Shown: piece after piece, positions 1 through 7,798 of the stretch | Position numbering within the stretch: position 1 is the stretch's first letter | How the letters are laid out: each line of letters begins with the position of its first letter | Source: Hungatella_A sp034142505 | Lineage (GTDB): Bacteria > Bacillota > Clostridia > Lachnospirales > Lachnospiraceae | DNA length: 64,000 bases | Direction: 5' to 3' | Assembly (NCBI GenBank): GCA_034142505.1 | Contig: JAWZDV010000052.1 | Coordinates: 92,453 to 156,452 of the forward strand | The notes under the pieces: model-generated | Told to the model about the DNA's origin: nothing | The model's database searches: none | The model's input: only the letters and a program-made list of their open reading frames with translations | Made by a program: the position numbers and the translations under genes

Positions 1-221
1 TTTCCGCCAGGGAGCTTCATGTGTCGCCGGAGGACTTGACGGAACGGTTTGTCCGGGGTGACGAGTCGCGGAACACGGATGGCTCCGGCTTGGGGCTGGC
101 GATCGCCAGAGCCTTTGTGGAAGCCCAGGGCGGAACCATGCACATCCTTGTGGAGGATGACGTATTTAAAGTAGTGATCTTCTGGAGGTATCCGGAGGAA
201 GAGAAAAACGGAAACGGATAA
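1..221 (+). CDS. Sensor histidine kinase, C-terminal end (partial)
   Basis: Only the end of the catalytic ATPase domain is present; the gene enters from the left edge and the reading frame is open from base 3. The G2-type ATP-lid motif GSGLGLAIA is clear, and the preceding stretch (ELHVSPEDLTERFVRGDESR) is what is usually seen just before it in membrane-bound Firmicute kinases such as the VanS/BceS types. The kinase would phosphorylate a response regulator encoded outside the window. The GTG at 21 is internal to the gene and not a real start. The stop is TAA at 219-221. Confidence 0.85.
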   Translation, partial: SARELHVSPEDLTERFVRGDESRNTDGSGLGLAIARAFVEAQGGTMHILVEDDVFKVVIFWRYPEEEKNGNG

Positions 222-481
222 CAAGAGCGGACAGCAGATCAGACATTCTGCGGCCATCATCGTAATCATGATCCTATGGATATGATTGCGGGGGTGGCCC
301 GGGATGTCTTTTTTTGATGCATGGAAATCAAAATATCTCATAATTAGATATTTTCAATAGAAAATTGAAATATAGTGGAAAAATATGGAAATTTGTAAGC
401 GCGGCGTAAGCAACTGCAACTATAATGGTAAACAGAACAGAGGATGAACTGCTCCATAAGAAAACCGGGGGAGGATTCGGA
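222..481. other. Intergenic region with AT-rich inverted repeat
   Basis: No gene is seen. A perfect 9-bp inverted repeat (AAAATATCT / AGATATTTT, 330-338 and 346-354, 7-base loop) lies in AT-rich sequence between the kinase and the next operon. It could be a weak terminator or an operator. No convincing -35/-10 pair was found, although AT-rich sequence around 355-395 (TTGAAA and similar) could hold a promoter. Confidence 0.4.
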
Positions 482-2236
482 GTGAAAAATAATAAATTGT
501 TCAAAGCCAACCTGCTGATCAGTGTAATTCTGGTTGTTGGTTTTCTGCTTACCGCAGTCTTAAGCAGTGATATCAGCAAACAGACCCTGTTTTGCTGGCC
601 GGTGGGGATGTCCTGTCTGGTGATTGGGGGAATGATCCTGGCGATTCTCCTGATTATCAATTCGGTGATCCGCCGGTTTCACACACAGGTGACGGAGCTG
701 GTGGAGGAGAGACAGGCGTATTTTAAGAAAGCGACGGAACAGCTCTATGAGAGCATCTACGAGATGAATCTGACACGGAACTGTTATGTGGGAAAGACAA
801 CGGAGGAGTATTTTAAGAGTATGGGGGCCGGCGGGCTGCCTTTTGACCAGGGACTGCGGGTGATTGCGAAGAAACAGATCAAAGAAGAATACCAGGATGG
901 CTACATCTCCATGTTTTCGCCGGACCATGCCATAAGGGAGTATCAGGCGGGAAATAACCACCTGCGCTATGATTTCATGAGCCGGGAAGATGGAGGGGAG
1001 TACCGCTGGATGCGGGTGGATGCCTATCTGTTTTACTCGGAGGAGAGCCGGTCTGTTCATATGTTTGCGTACCGCAAGAATATTGACAGGGAGAAGAAAA
1101 AGGAGCTGCTGGCGGCCACGGATGAGATGACCGGCCTGTACTCCAAGAAGGTGACGGAACGGCTGATCAAAAAGCAGATTCTGGAGAGCGGGAATGTGAT
1201 ATACGCATTCTTTATTTTTGATATCGATAATTTCAAGCAGGTCAACGACACCTTCGGGCACTCCTTCGGGGATTTCTGCATCTGCCGGTTTACCCAGACG
1301 ATCCGGGACCATTTTGGAACGGAGGATATCCTCGGGAGAATCGGGGGAGACGAATTTGTGGCGTTTACGAAGGTCTCCGGCCGGGAGGAAGCGAATCGGC
1401 GGGCGGAGGAATTGACCGGTTTGTTGAACATGCTGCTTCAAAAAGATGATAACCGGTGCAGAATCACAGCCAGTCTTGGGGTGGCGCTGTACCCGGCGGA
1501 CGGCGTTAGTTTTGAGGAACTGTACCTGAGCGCGGACGAAGCGTTATACCGGACAAAACAGAGGGGGAAAAATGGGTACACGCTGAAGGAGGAGGAGACG
1601 GGAAAGAGAGGGGAGACGCCGCTGTGGCCCGGGGACGCCTGGCCGGACAACTCCCTGGCGGTGATGCAGAGCCAGATACAGCCTCATTTTCTTTATAATT
1701 CGCTGATTGGGATCAAGCAGCTGTGTGACACCGATCCGGGCAGAGCGTCGGAGGCGCTGCAGCATTTCTGCCTGTTTCTCAGACAAAATTTAGAGTCGCT
1801 TTCGGACATGAACCTGATTCCCTTTGAGAAGGAAATGATTCATGTGCGGGAGTTTCTTTATCTGGAAAAAATGCGGTTCGGGGATAAGCTGTCGGTGGAG
1901 ACACGGCTCTTGGCGACTGATTTTCTCCTGCCTTCCCTCACCTTACAGCCTCTGGTGGAAAATGCGGTCCGCCACGGCATCAGGAAGAAAAAGGGAGGGG
2001 GGACGGTGACGATCAAAACGGAGGAGAGCGGGCAGGAGGTCATCATCACCGTTGCGGATGACGGCGCCGGTTTTGACACGGGGAAAATGCCGGAGGACGG
2101 ACAGCTGCATCTGGGACTTTCCAATGTAAGGAAGCGGCTGGAAGCGCAGTGCGGCGGTTCTTTGCAGATTCAGAGCAAAAGGGGCGTGGGGACGGTAGCC
2201 ACCATAATCCTGCCGCTAAGGAGGAACGTACGTTGA
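482..2236 (+). CDS. Membrane hybrid GGDEF diguanylate cyclase / LytS-type histidine kinase
   Basis: A 584-residue protein. Two N-terminal membrane helices (about residues 8-30 and 38-58) are followed by a coiled linker and a PAS-like segment, then a GGDEF domain with an intact RIGGDEF active site (about 290) and DxD-type metal residues (FDIDNFK). It continues into a His_kinase domain of the LytS/YpdA type (QIQPHFLYNSL, about 400) and a C-terminal ATPase domain. GTG at 482 is preferred over ATG at 425 because GGGGGAGG lies 7-8 bases upstream and nothing resembling a ribosome-binding site precedes 425. The stop overlaps the start of the response regulator, so the two are translationally coupled partners. 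It would couple c-di-GMP synthesis to phosphorelay; whether both activities are live is inferred from intact motifs. Confidence 0.85.
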   Translation: MKNNKLFKANLLISVILVVGFLLTAVLSSDISKQTLFCWPVGMSCLVIGGMILAILLIINSVIRRFHTQVTELVEERQAYFKKATEQLYESIYEMNLTRNCYVGKTTEEYFKSMGAGGLPFDQGLRVIAKKQIKEEYQDGYISMFSPDHAIREYQAGNNHLRYDFMSREDGGEYRWMRVDAYLFYSEESRSVHMFAYRKNIDREKKKELLAATDEMTGLYSKKVTERLIKKQILESGNVIYAFFIFDIDNFKQVNDTFGHSFGDFCICRFTQTIRDHFGTEDILGRIGGDEFVAFTKVSGREEANRRAEELTGLLNMLLQKDDNRCRITASLGVALYPADGVSFEELYLSADEALYRTKQRGKNGYTLKEEETGKRGETPLWPGDAWPDNSLAVMQSQIQPHFLYNSLIGIKQLCDTDPGRASEALQHFCLFLRQNLESLSDMNLIPFEKEMIHVREFLYLEKMRFGDKLSVETRLLATDFLLPSLTLQPLVENAVRHGIRKKKGGGTVTIKTEESGQEVIITVADDGAGFDTGKMPEDGQLHLGLSNVRKRLEAQCGGSLQIQSKRGVGTVATIILPLRRNVR

Positions 2237-3036
2237 ACATCATGGTGGTGGATGATGAGAGGCTGGTCATGGATCACATGCTGGGACTGGTAAAGCGGGT
2301 GGCGCCGGATGCCGTGGCTGTGGGTTTTACGGAGCCGGAGGACGCCTGTTCCTACTTATTGGAGAACCGGGTGGATATCGTTTTTCTGGATGTGGAGATG
2401 GGAGAACTTGGCGGGATTACTTTGGCAGAGCGGTGCAAGGAATTGTGCCCGGAGATCAATCTCATCTTCGTAACCGGATATTCCCAGTATATGAAAGAGG
2501 CATTCCGCCTTCACGCCAGCGGCTATCTGATGAAGCCGGTCAGCGAGGAGGAACTGCGGGACGAGCTTGACAACCTGCGGTATCCGCTGCCAAAGGAACA
2601 GGACCGTCGTGTAAAGATTCAGACCTTTGGAAATTTTGAGATTTTTTTAAACGGAAAACCGGTTGATTTACCCCGGACCAAGTGCCGGGAATGTCTGGCC
2701 TACTTAGTAGACCGGAAGGGGGCCAGAGTATCCATGCCGGAGCTGGCCTCCATTTTATGGGGGGACAGACCCTATGACAGAAAGGTGCAAAACAGCACCC
2801 ACCAGGTGATTTTTGCGCTGATGAAGGCGTTAAAGCAGGTGGGGATTCAGGATATTATCATCAAAAACCGGCGGGAACTGGCCATTGACCCGGAGAAGGT
2901 GGACTGTGATTACTATGCGGCGTTAAATGGGGATTTGGAGCAGATGAACGCTTTTACGGGGGAGTATATGACGAATTACAGCTGGGCGGAATTTACGCTG
3001 GGAGGACTCAGCGAAAACCGGTTCAGCCGGGGGTGA
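2233..3036 (+). CDS. Response regulator with SARP/BTAD-like output domain
   Basis: A 267-residue protein with an N-terminal receiver domain (MVVDDE acidic pocket, FLDVEMG phospho-acceptor Asp near residue 50, conserved Lys in MKPVS). A winged-helix domain follows (from about 130, VKIQTFGNFEIFLNG), of the kind seen in SARP/BTAD-type transcription factors rather than LytTR. The start is taken as TTG at 2233 (AAGGAGG at 2218-2224, 8-base spacer), overlapping the kinase stop as TTGA; the ATG at 2242 is too far from this ribosome-binding site. It probably receives phosphate from the preceding kinase. LytS-type kinases more often pair with LytTR regulators, so the output domain is a notable substitution. 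Confidence 0.85.
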   Translation: MNIMVVDDERLVMDHMLGLVKRVAPDAVAVGFTEPEDACSYLLENRVDIVFLDVEMGELGGITLAERCKELCPEINLIFVTGYSQYMKEAFRLHASGYLMKPVSEEELRDELDNLRYPLPKEQDRRVKIQTFGNFEIFLNGKPVDLPRTKCRECLAYLVDRKGARVSMPELASILWGDRPYDRKVQNSTHQVIFALMKALKQVGIQDIIIKNRRELAIDPEKVDCDYYAALNGDLEQMNAFTGEYMTNYSWAEFTLGGLSENRFSRG

Positions 3037-3064
3037 CAGACGGGGAAAACCGGCGGATATCTGC

Positions 3065-3093
3065 TTGACGGCGCATGCAATCCGTATTACATT
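3065..3093 (+). promoter_or_regulatory. Candidate sigma-A promoter for rarA
   Basis: TTGACG (3065-3070), a 17-base spacer and TACATT (3088-3093), ending 34 bases before the rarA start. The -10 is only a partial match. Confidence 0.45.
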
Positions 3094-3127
3094 ATAGGTA
3101 AAAGACACAAAAGGAGGGGAGTGCCGG

Positions 3128-4456
3128 ATGCAGATGGAACAGATGTCGCTGTTTGATGACAGGCAGGTTTACAATCCGCTGGCAAGCAGGCTGAGGCCGG
3201 AGCGCCTGGAGGATTTCGTGGGGCAGAAGCATCTGCTGGGGGAGGGAAAGCTTCTTCGCCAGCTGATTGACCAGGACCGGATCACCTCCATGATCTTCTG
3301 GGGGCCGCCGGGAGTGGGGAAGACAACGCTGGCCAGCATTATCGCCGGCAGAACCCATGCCCGGTTTATCAATTTCAGCGCGGTGACCAGCGGAATCAAA
3401 GAGATTAAGGACGTGATGGCCCAGGCGGAGGAGAGCCGGCGGATGGGAACCAAAACGGTGGTGTTTGTGGACGAGATCCATCGTTTTAATAAGGCGCAGC
3501 AGGACGCGTTTCTGCCCTATGTGGAGAAAGGGAGCATTATTCTGATCGGAGCGACGACGGAGAATCCTTCGTTTGAGATCAATGCGGCCCTTTTATCTCG
3601 GTGCAAGGTCTTTGTGCTCCAGGCTCTGGAAAAGGAGGACTTGGAGGATTTGCTGAAACGGGCCCTGAAGAATCAGAAGGGGTTTGGGTTTCTCAACATT
3701 GATATCTCGGATGATATGATCGGCATGATAGCGGAGTTTGCAGGCGGGGATGCCCGGACGGCGTTAAACACGTTGGAGATGGCGGTGAATAACGGGGAGA
3801 TCAGTGCCGAGAAAACTACAGTGACTTTGGAAACGCTGAAACAGTGTATCGGGAAGCGGACGCTGCTCTACGATAAGAAAGGGGAGGAGCATTACAACCT
3901 GATCTCGGCCCTTCACAAATCCATGAGAAACAGCGACCCGGACGCGGCCGTCTACTGGCTGGCCAGGATGCTGGAGGCGGGGGAGGACCCGCTGTATGTG
4001 GCGAGACGGCTGGTACGGTTTGCCAGCGAGGATATCGGGATGGCGGACAGCCAGGCGCTGACTCTGGCTGTGTCGGTGTACCAGGCCTGTCATTTTCTGG
4101 GAATGCCGGAGTGCAACGTCCATTTGAGTCACGCCGTGATCTATTTATCCATGGCGCCCAAGACCAATTCGGCATACATGGCCTACGAGTCCGCAAAGCT
4201 GGACGCTCAGACCATGCTGGCGGAGCCGGTACCCTTACAAATCCGCAACGCGCCCACCAGTCTGATGAGGGAATTGCATTACGGGGAAGACTATGTCTAT
4301 GCTCATGACACGGAGGAAAAGGTAGCCCGCATGCAGTGTCTGCCGGATTCTTTGAAGGATAAGACCTACTATCGCCCTGGAGTCCAGGGAGCGGAGGCGG
4401 AGGTGAAGGAGAAGCTGAATGCGGTGAAACGGTGGAAGGATGGGGGAGAATCATAG
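3128..4456 (+). CDS. rarA: Replication-associated recombination protein A (AAA+ ATPase)
   Basis: A 442-residue protein of the RarA/MgsA/WRNIP1 family, a cytoplasmic clamp-loader-like ATPase that acts at stalled replication forks. Walker A is GPPGVGKTT at residues 59-67, Walker B is FVDEIHRFN (about 110-118), and sensor 1 lies in GATTENPSF. The C-terminal half has the tetramerisation and MgsA-type region (YLARMLEAGEDPLYVARRL). Length fits the family. ATG at 3128 has AGGAGGGG upstream; ATG at 3134 is a less likely alternative. It stands alone between a promoter-like element and a strong terminator-type hairpin at 4561. Confidence 0.95.
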   Translation: MQMEQMSLFDDRQVYNPLASRLRPERLEDFVGQKHLLGEGKLLRQLIDQDRITSMIFWGPPGVGKTTLASIIAGRTHARFINFSAVTSGIKEIKDVMAQAEESRRMGTKTVVFVDEIHRFNKAQQDAFLPYVEKGSIILIGATTENPSFEINAALLSRCKVFVLQALEKEDLEDLLKRALKNQKGFGFLNIDISDDMIGMIAEFAGGDARTALNTLEMAVNNGEISAEKTTVTLETLKQCIGKRTLLYDKKGEEHYNLISALHKSMRNSDPDAAVYWLARMLEAGEDPLYVARRLVRFASEDIGMADSQALTLAVSVYQACHFLGMPECNVHLSHAVIYLSMAPKTNSAYMAYESAKLDAQTMLAEPVPLQIRNAPTSLMRELHYGEDYVYAHDTEEKVARMQCLPDSLKDKTYYRPGVQGAEAEVKEKLNAVKRWKDGGES

Positions 4457-4480
4457 ATGTTTTTGGGCTATACTAAACAT

Positions 4481-4510
4481 TTGACAAAGACTGCCGTATC
4501 ATGATATGCT
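4481..4510 (+). promoter_or_regulatory. Sigma-A promoter of candidate small RNA
   Basis: TTGACA (4481-4486), an 18-base spacer and TATGCT (4505-4510). It lies directly behind rarA and points into a gene-free stretch that ends in an intrinsic terminator, so it has no protein-coding target. Confidence 0.6.
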
Positions 4511-4516
4511 GGTTAC

Positions 4517-4600
4517 GGAAAAGTAGCCAATTAATTCGGTGATCATGAATTTTTTGCGAGAACAACCGCTCTGTATGCGAGGCAGAGCGGTTGTTTTCGT
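4517..4600 (+). ncRNA. Candidate small RNA of about 85 nt
   Basis: The stretch from the predicted transcription start to the terminator has no open frame but three short hairpins: GGTTAC/GTAGCC (from 4511), AATTC/GAATT, and the 13-bp terminator stem. A separate promoter for ylxM begins only after the terminator. I do not recognise an Rfam family; it lacks the SRP RNA signature one might expect beside ffh. Alternatively it is only the 3' tail of the rarA transcript with a fortuitous promoter. Confidence 0.4.
4561..4600 (+). terminator. Intrinsic terminator
   Basis: Perfect 13-bp stem (AACAACCGCTCTG 4561-4573 with CAGAGCGGTTGTT 4583-4595), a 9-base loop, and a T-rich tail (TTTTCGTTTTT, from 4594). 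It closes rarA and/or the candidate small RNA. Confidence 0.9.
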
Positions 4601-4638
4601 TTTTGGAGGGTATTTTGGAGGGTGTAAAGAAAAAACAC

Positions 4639-4667
4639 TTGACACCCCACCGGCCATGTAGTATGAT
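4639..4667 (+). promoter_or_regulatory. Sigma-A promoter of ylxM-ffh
   Basis: TTGACA (4639-4644), exactly 17 bases, then TATGAT (4662-4667). The predicted start is only about 10 bases before the ylxM ATG, so the leader is nearly absent. Confidence 0.85.
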
Positions 4668-4682
4668 AACACAGGTGATGAT

Positions 4683-5024
4683 ATGGAAAAGATTGTAGAG
4701 CAGGGAATCCTGTATGATTTTTACGGGGAACTGCTGACGGAGCATCAGAGACATATTTATGAAGACGTGGTTTTTAATGATCTGTCTCTCAGTGAGATCG
4801 CGAAGGAGCAGGGCATCAGCCGTCAGGGCGTTCATGATTTAATTAAACGGTGCGACAGGATTCTGACAGGCTATGAAGAAAAATTACAGCTCATCCATAA
4901 ATTTAACGAGACCAAACAGAAGGTGGCGGACATCCGCCAGCTGACGAAGGAATACCAGGAGACGGAAGATCCGGGGCTCCTGAAGAGAATCGAACAGATT
5001 GCAGGCGACATCATTGAACTTTAA
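4683..5024 (+). CDS. ylxM: YlxM family DNA-binding protein (UPF0122), SRP-associated
   Basis: A 113-residue protein with a sigma-70 region-4-like helix-turn-helix (LSLSEIAKEQGISRQGVHDLIKR, about residues 38-60) and a helical C-terminus. YlxM is encoded directly before ffh across Firmicutes and modulates the signal recognition particle; the gap to ffh here is 36 bases. The ATG sits very close to the predicted transcription start and the ribosome-binding site is weak (GGTGATGATATGG), so translation may be from a short leader. Length and position fit the family. Confidence 0.92.
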   Translation: MEKIVEQGILYDFYGELLTEHQRHIYEDVVFNDLSLSEIAKEQGISRQGVHDLIKRCDRILTGYEEKLQLIHKFNETKQKVADIRQLTKEYQETEDPGLLKRIEQIAGDIIEL

Positions 5025-5060
5025 GATTTGACTATTTGACTGCCTGGCAGGAGGTTTTTC

Positions 5061-6416
5061 ATGGCTTTTGAGAGCTTATCCGATAAATTACAGAATGTAT
5101 TCAAGAACCTGCGCGGAAAAGGCCGGCTGTCTGAGGCAGATGTGAAGGCCGCTTTAAAAGAAGTCAAGATGGCTCTTTTGGAAGCCGACGTAAGTTTTAA
5201 GGTTGTAAAACAGTTTATTAATTCCGTTCAGGAGCGGGCCATCGGCCAGGACGTATTAAACAGTCTGACTCCTGGACAGATGGTCATAAAGATTGTCCAT
5301 GAGGAGCTGATCTCCCTCATGGGTTCCGAGACAACGGAGATTACACTCCGGCCGTCTAACGAGATTACCGTCATCATGATGGCAGGTCTCCAGGGCGCCG
5401 GTAAAACCACCACCACGGCCAAGATCGCCGGCAAGCTGAAAGCCAAGGGAAGAAAACCTCTTCTTGCGGCCTGTGACGTCTATCGTCCGGCGGCCATCCA
5501 GCAGTTACAGATCAACGGCGAGAAGCAGGGCGTACCGGTATTCTCCATGGGAGACAGCCAGAAGCCGGTGAACATCGCCAAAGCCGCCATCGAGCATGCG
5601 GATAAGAACGGCTACAACGTGGTCATCTTAGATACCGCCGGCCGTCTTCATATTGATGAGGATATGATGGGCGAACTGATTGAGATCAAGGAGGCCGTTA
5701 CCGTGGACCAGACCTTGCTCATCGTGGATGCGATGACCGGCCAGGACGCGGTGAACGTGGCGGAGATGTTTAACAGTAAGATCGGGATTGACGGCGTCAT
5801 CTTAACCAAGTTAGACGGTGACACCAGAGGCGGCGCGGCACTTTCCATCAGAGCCGTGACAGGCCGGCCAATTTTATATATTGGTATGGGCGAGAAGCTG
5901 TCCGATTTGGAGCAGTTCTACCCGGACCGCATGGCATCCAGAATTCTCGGCATGGGAGATATCCTTTCCCTGATTGAGAAGGCGGAGTTGGAGGTCGATG
6001 AGCAGAAGGCGAAGGAGTTAAGTCAGAAGCTGAAAAAAGCAGAATTCGACTACAACGATTTTCTGGACCAGATGCGGCAGATCAAGAAGATGGGCGGTAT
6101 GTCCAGCATTATGAGCATGATGCCGGGGATGCCACAGATGAAGGGCAATGCCGAAATCGACGAGTCCGCCATGGACCGGGTGGAGGCCATCATTCTTTCC
6201 ATGACAGCCCAGGAGAGAGCCAATCCGGCAATCTTAAATCCGTCCCGCAAGCAGAGGATCGCAAGGGGCGCCGGCGTGGATATCAGCGAGGTGAACCGCA
6301 TTGTCAAGCAGTTCGACCAGATGAAGAAGATGATGAAACAGCTGCCGGGTATGATGGGCGGCAAAGGAAGAGGCGGCCTTGGAGGCATGCTTGGCAAGTT
6401 TAAGATGCCATTTTAG
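5061..6416 (+). CDS. ffh: Signal recognition particle protein Ffh (SRP54)
   Basis: A 451-residue GTPase that binds SRP RNA and signal sequences and delivers ribosomes to FtsY at the membrane. It has an N domain (1-90), a G domain with P-loop GLQGAGKTT (109-117), DTAGR and TKLDGD motifs, and a methionine-rich M domain (from about 330) with the RNA-binding helix and a glycine/methionine-rich tail. The start has GGAGG (from 5050) 6-7 bases upstream. It is co-transcribed with ylxM and followed by rpsP after 111 bases. Confidence 0.98.
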   Translation: MAFESLSDKLQNVFKNLRGKGRLSEADVKAALKEVKMALLEADVSFKVVKQFINSVQERAIGQDVLNSLTPGQMVIKIVHEELISLMGSETTEITLRPSNEITVIMMAGLQGAGKTTTTAKIAGKLKAKGRKPLLAACDVYRPAAIQQLQINGEKQGVPVFSMGDSQKPVNIAKAAIEHADKNGYNVVILDTAGRLHIDEDMMGELIEIKEAVTVDQTLLIVDAMTGQDAVNVAEMFNSKIGIDGVILTKLDGDTRGGAALSIRAVTGRPILYIGMGEKLSDLEQFYPDRMASRILGMGDILSLIEKAELEVDEQKAKELSQKLKKAEFDYNDFLDQMRQIKKMGGMSSIMSMMPGMPQMKGNAEIDESAMDRVEAIILSMTAQERANPAILNPSRKQRIARGAGVDISEVNRIVKQFDQMKKMMKQLPGMMGGKGRGGLGGMLGKFKMPF

Positions 6417-6527
6417 GCAGATTCCATGTTTTTCTATGTTAGCAAAGCAGTTTATCTGCATTTGACTATAAATTTTGGTATTCCCCGCAAGGGAAACCGT
6501 ATTAAGGGATAAGGAGGTGAAATTGAC

Positions 6528-6770
6528 ATGGCAGTAAAGATGAGATTAAAAAGAATGGGTCAGAAAAAGGCTCCTTTTTATAGAATTGTTGTTGCAGATT
6601 CCCGCTCTCCAAGAGATGGCAGATTCATCGAAGAAGTAGGTTACTATGATCCGAACCTGGAGCCAAGCGTAATCAAATTTAACGAGGAAGCAGCTAAAAA
6701 GTGGTTAGCAACAGGTGCTCAGCCAACCGAGACAGTTGGAAAACTTTTGAAAATCGCCGGCATCCAATAA
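6528..6770 (+). CDS. rpsP: 30S ribosomal protein S16
   Basis: An 80-residue protein, the usual length for bacterial S16, with the typical start MAVKMRLKRMGQKK and the motif PFYRIVVADSRSPRDG. It binds 16S rRNA early in 30S assembly. AAGGAGG precedes the ATG. The 111-base leader holds a short hairpin (TTCCC/GGGAA, about 6480-6496) but no recognised regulatory RNA. The order rpsP-khpA-rimM-trmD-rplS is the classical Firmicute arrangement. Confidence 0.98.
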   Translation: MAVKMRLKRMGQKKAPFYRIVVADSRSPRDGRFIEEVGYYDPNLEPSVIKFNEEAAKKWLATGAQPTETVGKLLKIAGIQ

Positions 6771-6784
6771 CACGAGGTGAGGAT

Positions 6785-7012
6785 ATGAAAGAATTAGTTG
6801 AAGTAATGGCGAAAGCGCTTGTGGAACATCCGGAAGAAGTCGTTGTGACGGAAACTGTAAAAGGCGGGGAGACGATCGTGGAACTGAAAGTCGCTCCGTC
6901 CGATATGGGCAAGGTGATTGGGAAGCAGGGAAGAATCGCGAAAGCTATTCGTTCTGTTGTTAAAGCAGCAGCCTCGAGAGAAGAGAAAAAAGTAATTGTA
7001 GAGATACAATAG
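6785..7012 (+). CDS. khpA: KhpA, KH-domain RNA-binding protein
   Basis: A 75-residue single KH-domain protein with the GxxG loop GKQG inside VIGKQGRIAKAIR (about residues 43-56). KhpA forms a dimer with KhpB/EloR in Firmicutes and binds small RNAs and mRNAs. The start is ATG 6785, 14 bases after rpsP, with GAGGTGAGG upstream; an in-frame extension to 6701 would overlap rpsP and lacks a ribosome-binding site. Confidence 0.95.
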   Translation: MKELVEVMAKALVEHPEEVVVTETVKGGETIVELKVAPSDMGKVIGKQGRIAKAIRSVVKAAASREEKKVIVEIQ

Positions 7013-7026
7013 TTACTAACATGCAG

Positions 7027-7055
7027 GACCGCCGGCCTAATCGTCAGGCGGTCTT
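7027..7055 (+). terminator. Weak hairpin after khpA
   Basis: GACCGCC (7027-7033, read as GGACCGCC) pairs with GGCGGTC (7047-7053) with a 13-base loop, but only a short T stretch follows. It may be a leaky terminator between khpA and rimM. Confidence 0.35.
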
Positions 7056-7070
7056 ACTGATTCCAAGTTA

Positions 7071-7165
7071 CCGTTCAGACGGCGGGAACATTGGTACGGA
7101 AAGGTGCGTCAAGCTTGCTTGTAAGCATTTTTTTGTGTCGATTTCCACATCGGATGTCTGAATGG
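7071..7165. repeat. Structured dispersed repeat, copy A
   Basis: A 95-base element closed by CCGTTCAGAC (7071-7080) and GTCTGAATGG (7156-7165). Inside, 13 bases from 7095 (TACGGAAAGGTGC) pair with 13 bases ending near 7136 through Watson-Crick and G-U pairs, capped by the core GTCAAGCTTGCTTGTAAG. The core recurs at 7757 and 17178. The G-U pairs only work in RNA of the + strand. It fills the gap between khpA and rimM and would lie in the rimM leader. Confidence 0.75.
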
Positions 7166-7196
7166 TAATGATTAAAAAAGGCAGAGGGATAGAATG

Positions 7197-7709
7197 ATGG
7201 AAGACACACTGCGTGTAGGCGTGATTTCCTCCACCCACGGCGTCCGCGGCGAGGTGAAGGTGTTTCCGACTACGGATGATGTAACCCGGTTTAAGCAGTT
7301 AAAAGAAGTGATACTGGATACAGGAAAAGAACAGAAAATCCTTGTGATTGAGCAGGTGAAATTCTTTAAGAATATGGCAATCTTAAAATTCAAGGGTTAT
7401 GATAATATAAATGACATTGAGATTTATAAGGGAAAAGATCTGCTGATTCCCAGGGATCAAGCGGTGGAACTGGGGCCAAATGAGAATTTTATCGTGGATT
7501 TGATTGGCCTTAAGGTAGTGACCGAGGATGGGAAACCGTTCGGAACCTTGACGGATGTTCTCCAGACGGGAGCCAATGATGTCTATGTGGTGGAGACGCT
7601 TGAGGGGAAAGAGGTGTTGCTTCCGGCCATTCCGGCCTGCATTCTGGATGTGAATCTGGATACTTCTACTATAACGGTTCATATTTTGGATGGGCTGTTG
7701 GACTTATAA
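7197..7709 (+). CDS. rimM: 16S rRNA processing protein RimM
   Basis: A 170-residue maturation factor that binds S19 in the 30S head domain. The N-terminal RimM domain shows STHGVRGEVKVFPTTDD, and the C-terminal PRC-barrel-like domain ends with LLPAIPACILDVNLD. Adjacent ATGs at 7194 and 7197 are both possible; AGAGGGA lies at 7183-7189 and gives better spacing to 7197. The gene is bracketed on both sides by copies of the same structured repeat. Confidence 0.95.
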   Translation: MEDTLRVGVISSTHGVRGEVKVFPTTDDVTRFKQLKEVILDTGKEQKILVIEQVKFFKNMAILKFKGYDNINDIEIYKGKDLLIPRDQAVELGPNENFIVDLIGLKVVTEDGKPFGTLTDVLQTGANDVYVVETLEGKEVLLPAIPACILDVNLDTSTITVHILDGLLDL

Positions 7710-7719
7710 AATGTTAACT

Positions 7720-7784
7720 GTTCAGGACGGCGGGAATGTTTGGATAAAAAACCGTGTCAAGCTTGCTTGTAAGAGCTTCTGAAC
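7720..7784. repeat. Structured dispersed repeat, copy B (shortened)
   Basis: Shares GACGGCGGGAA and the core TGTCAAGCTTGCTTGTAAG with copies A and C but has lost the 3' arm. GTTCAG (7720-7725) and CTGAAC (7779-7784) still close it. It lies between rimM and trmD and ends 14 bases before the trmD start, next to its ribosome-binding site. Confidence 0.7.
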
Positions 7785-7798
7785 AAGAGAGGAAGACT

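Noticed and set aside
560..1441. Long open frame on the minus strand inside the GGDEF-kinase gene
   Set aside because: It is antisense to a gene with clear domains, lacks a ribosome-binding site and resembles no family; it is a composition effect of G-rich codons. The same applies to minus-strand frames at 12560-13447, 17454-18326 and 37002-37826.
4517..4600. SRP RNA (4.5S/scRNA) beside ffh
   Set aside because: The conserved GGAA tetraloop region and asymmetric loop of SRP RNA are absent.
7071..7165. Integron attC site
   Set aside because: The outer arms do not carry the GTTRRRY/RYYYAAC boxes and no integrase gene is nearby.
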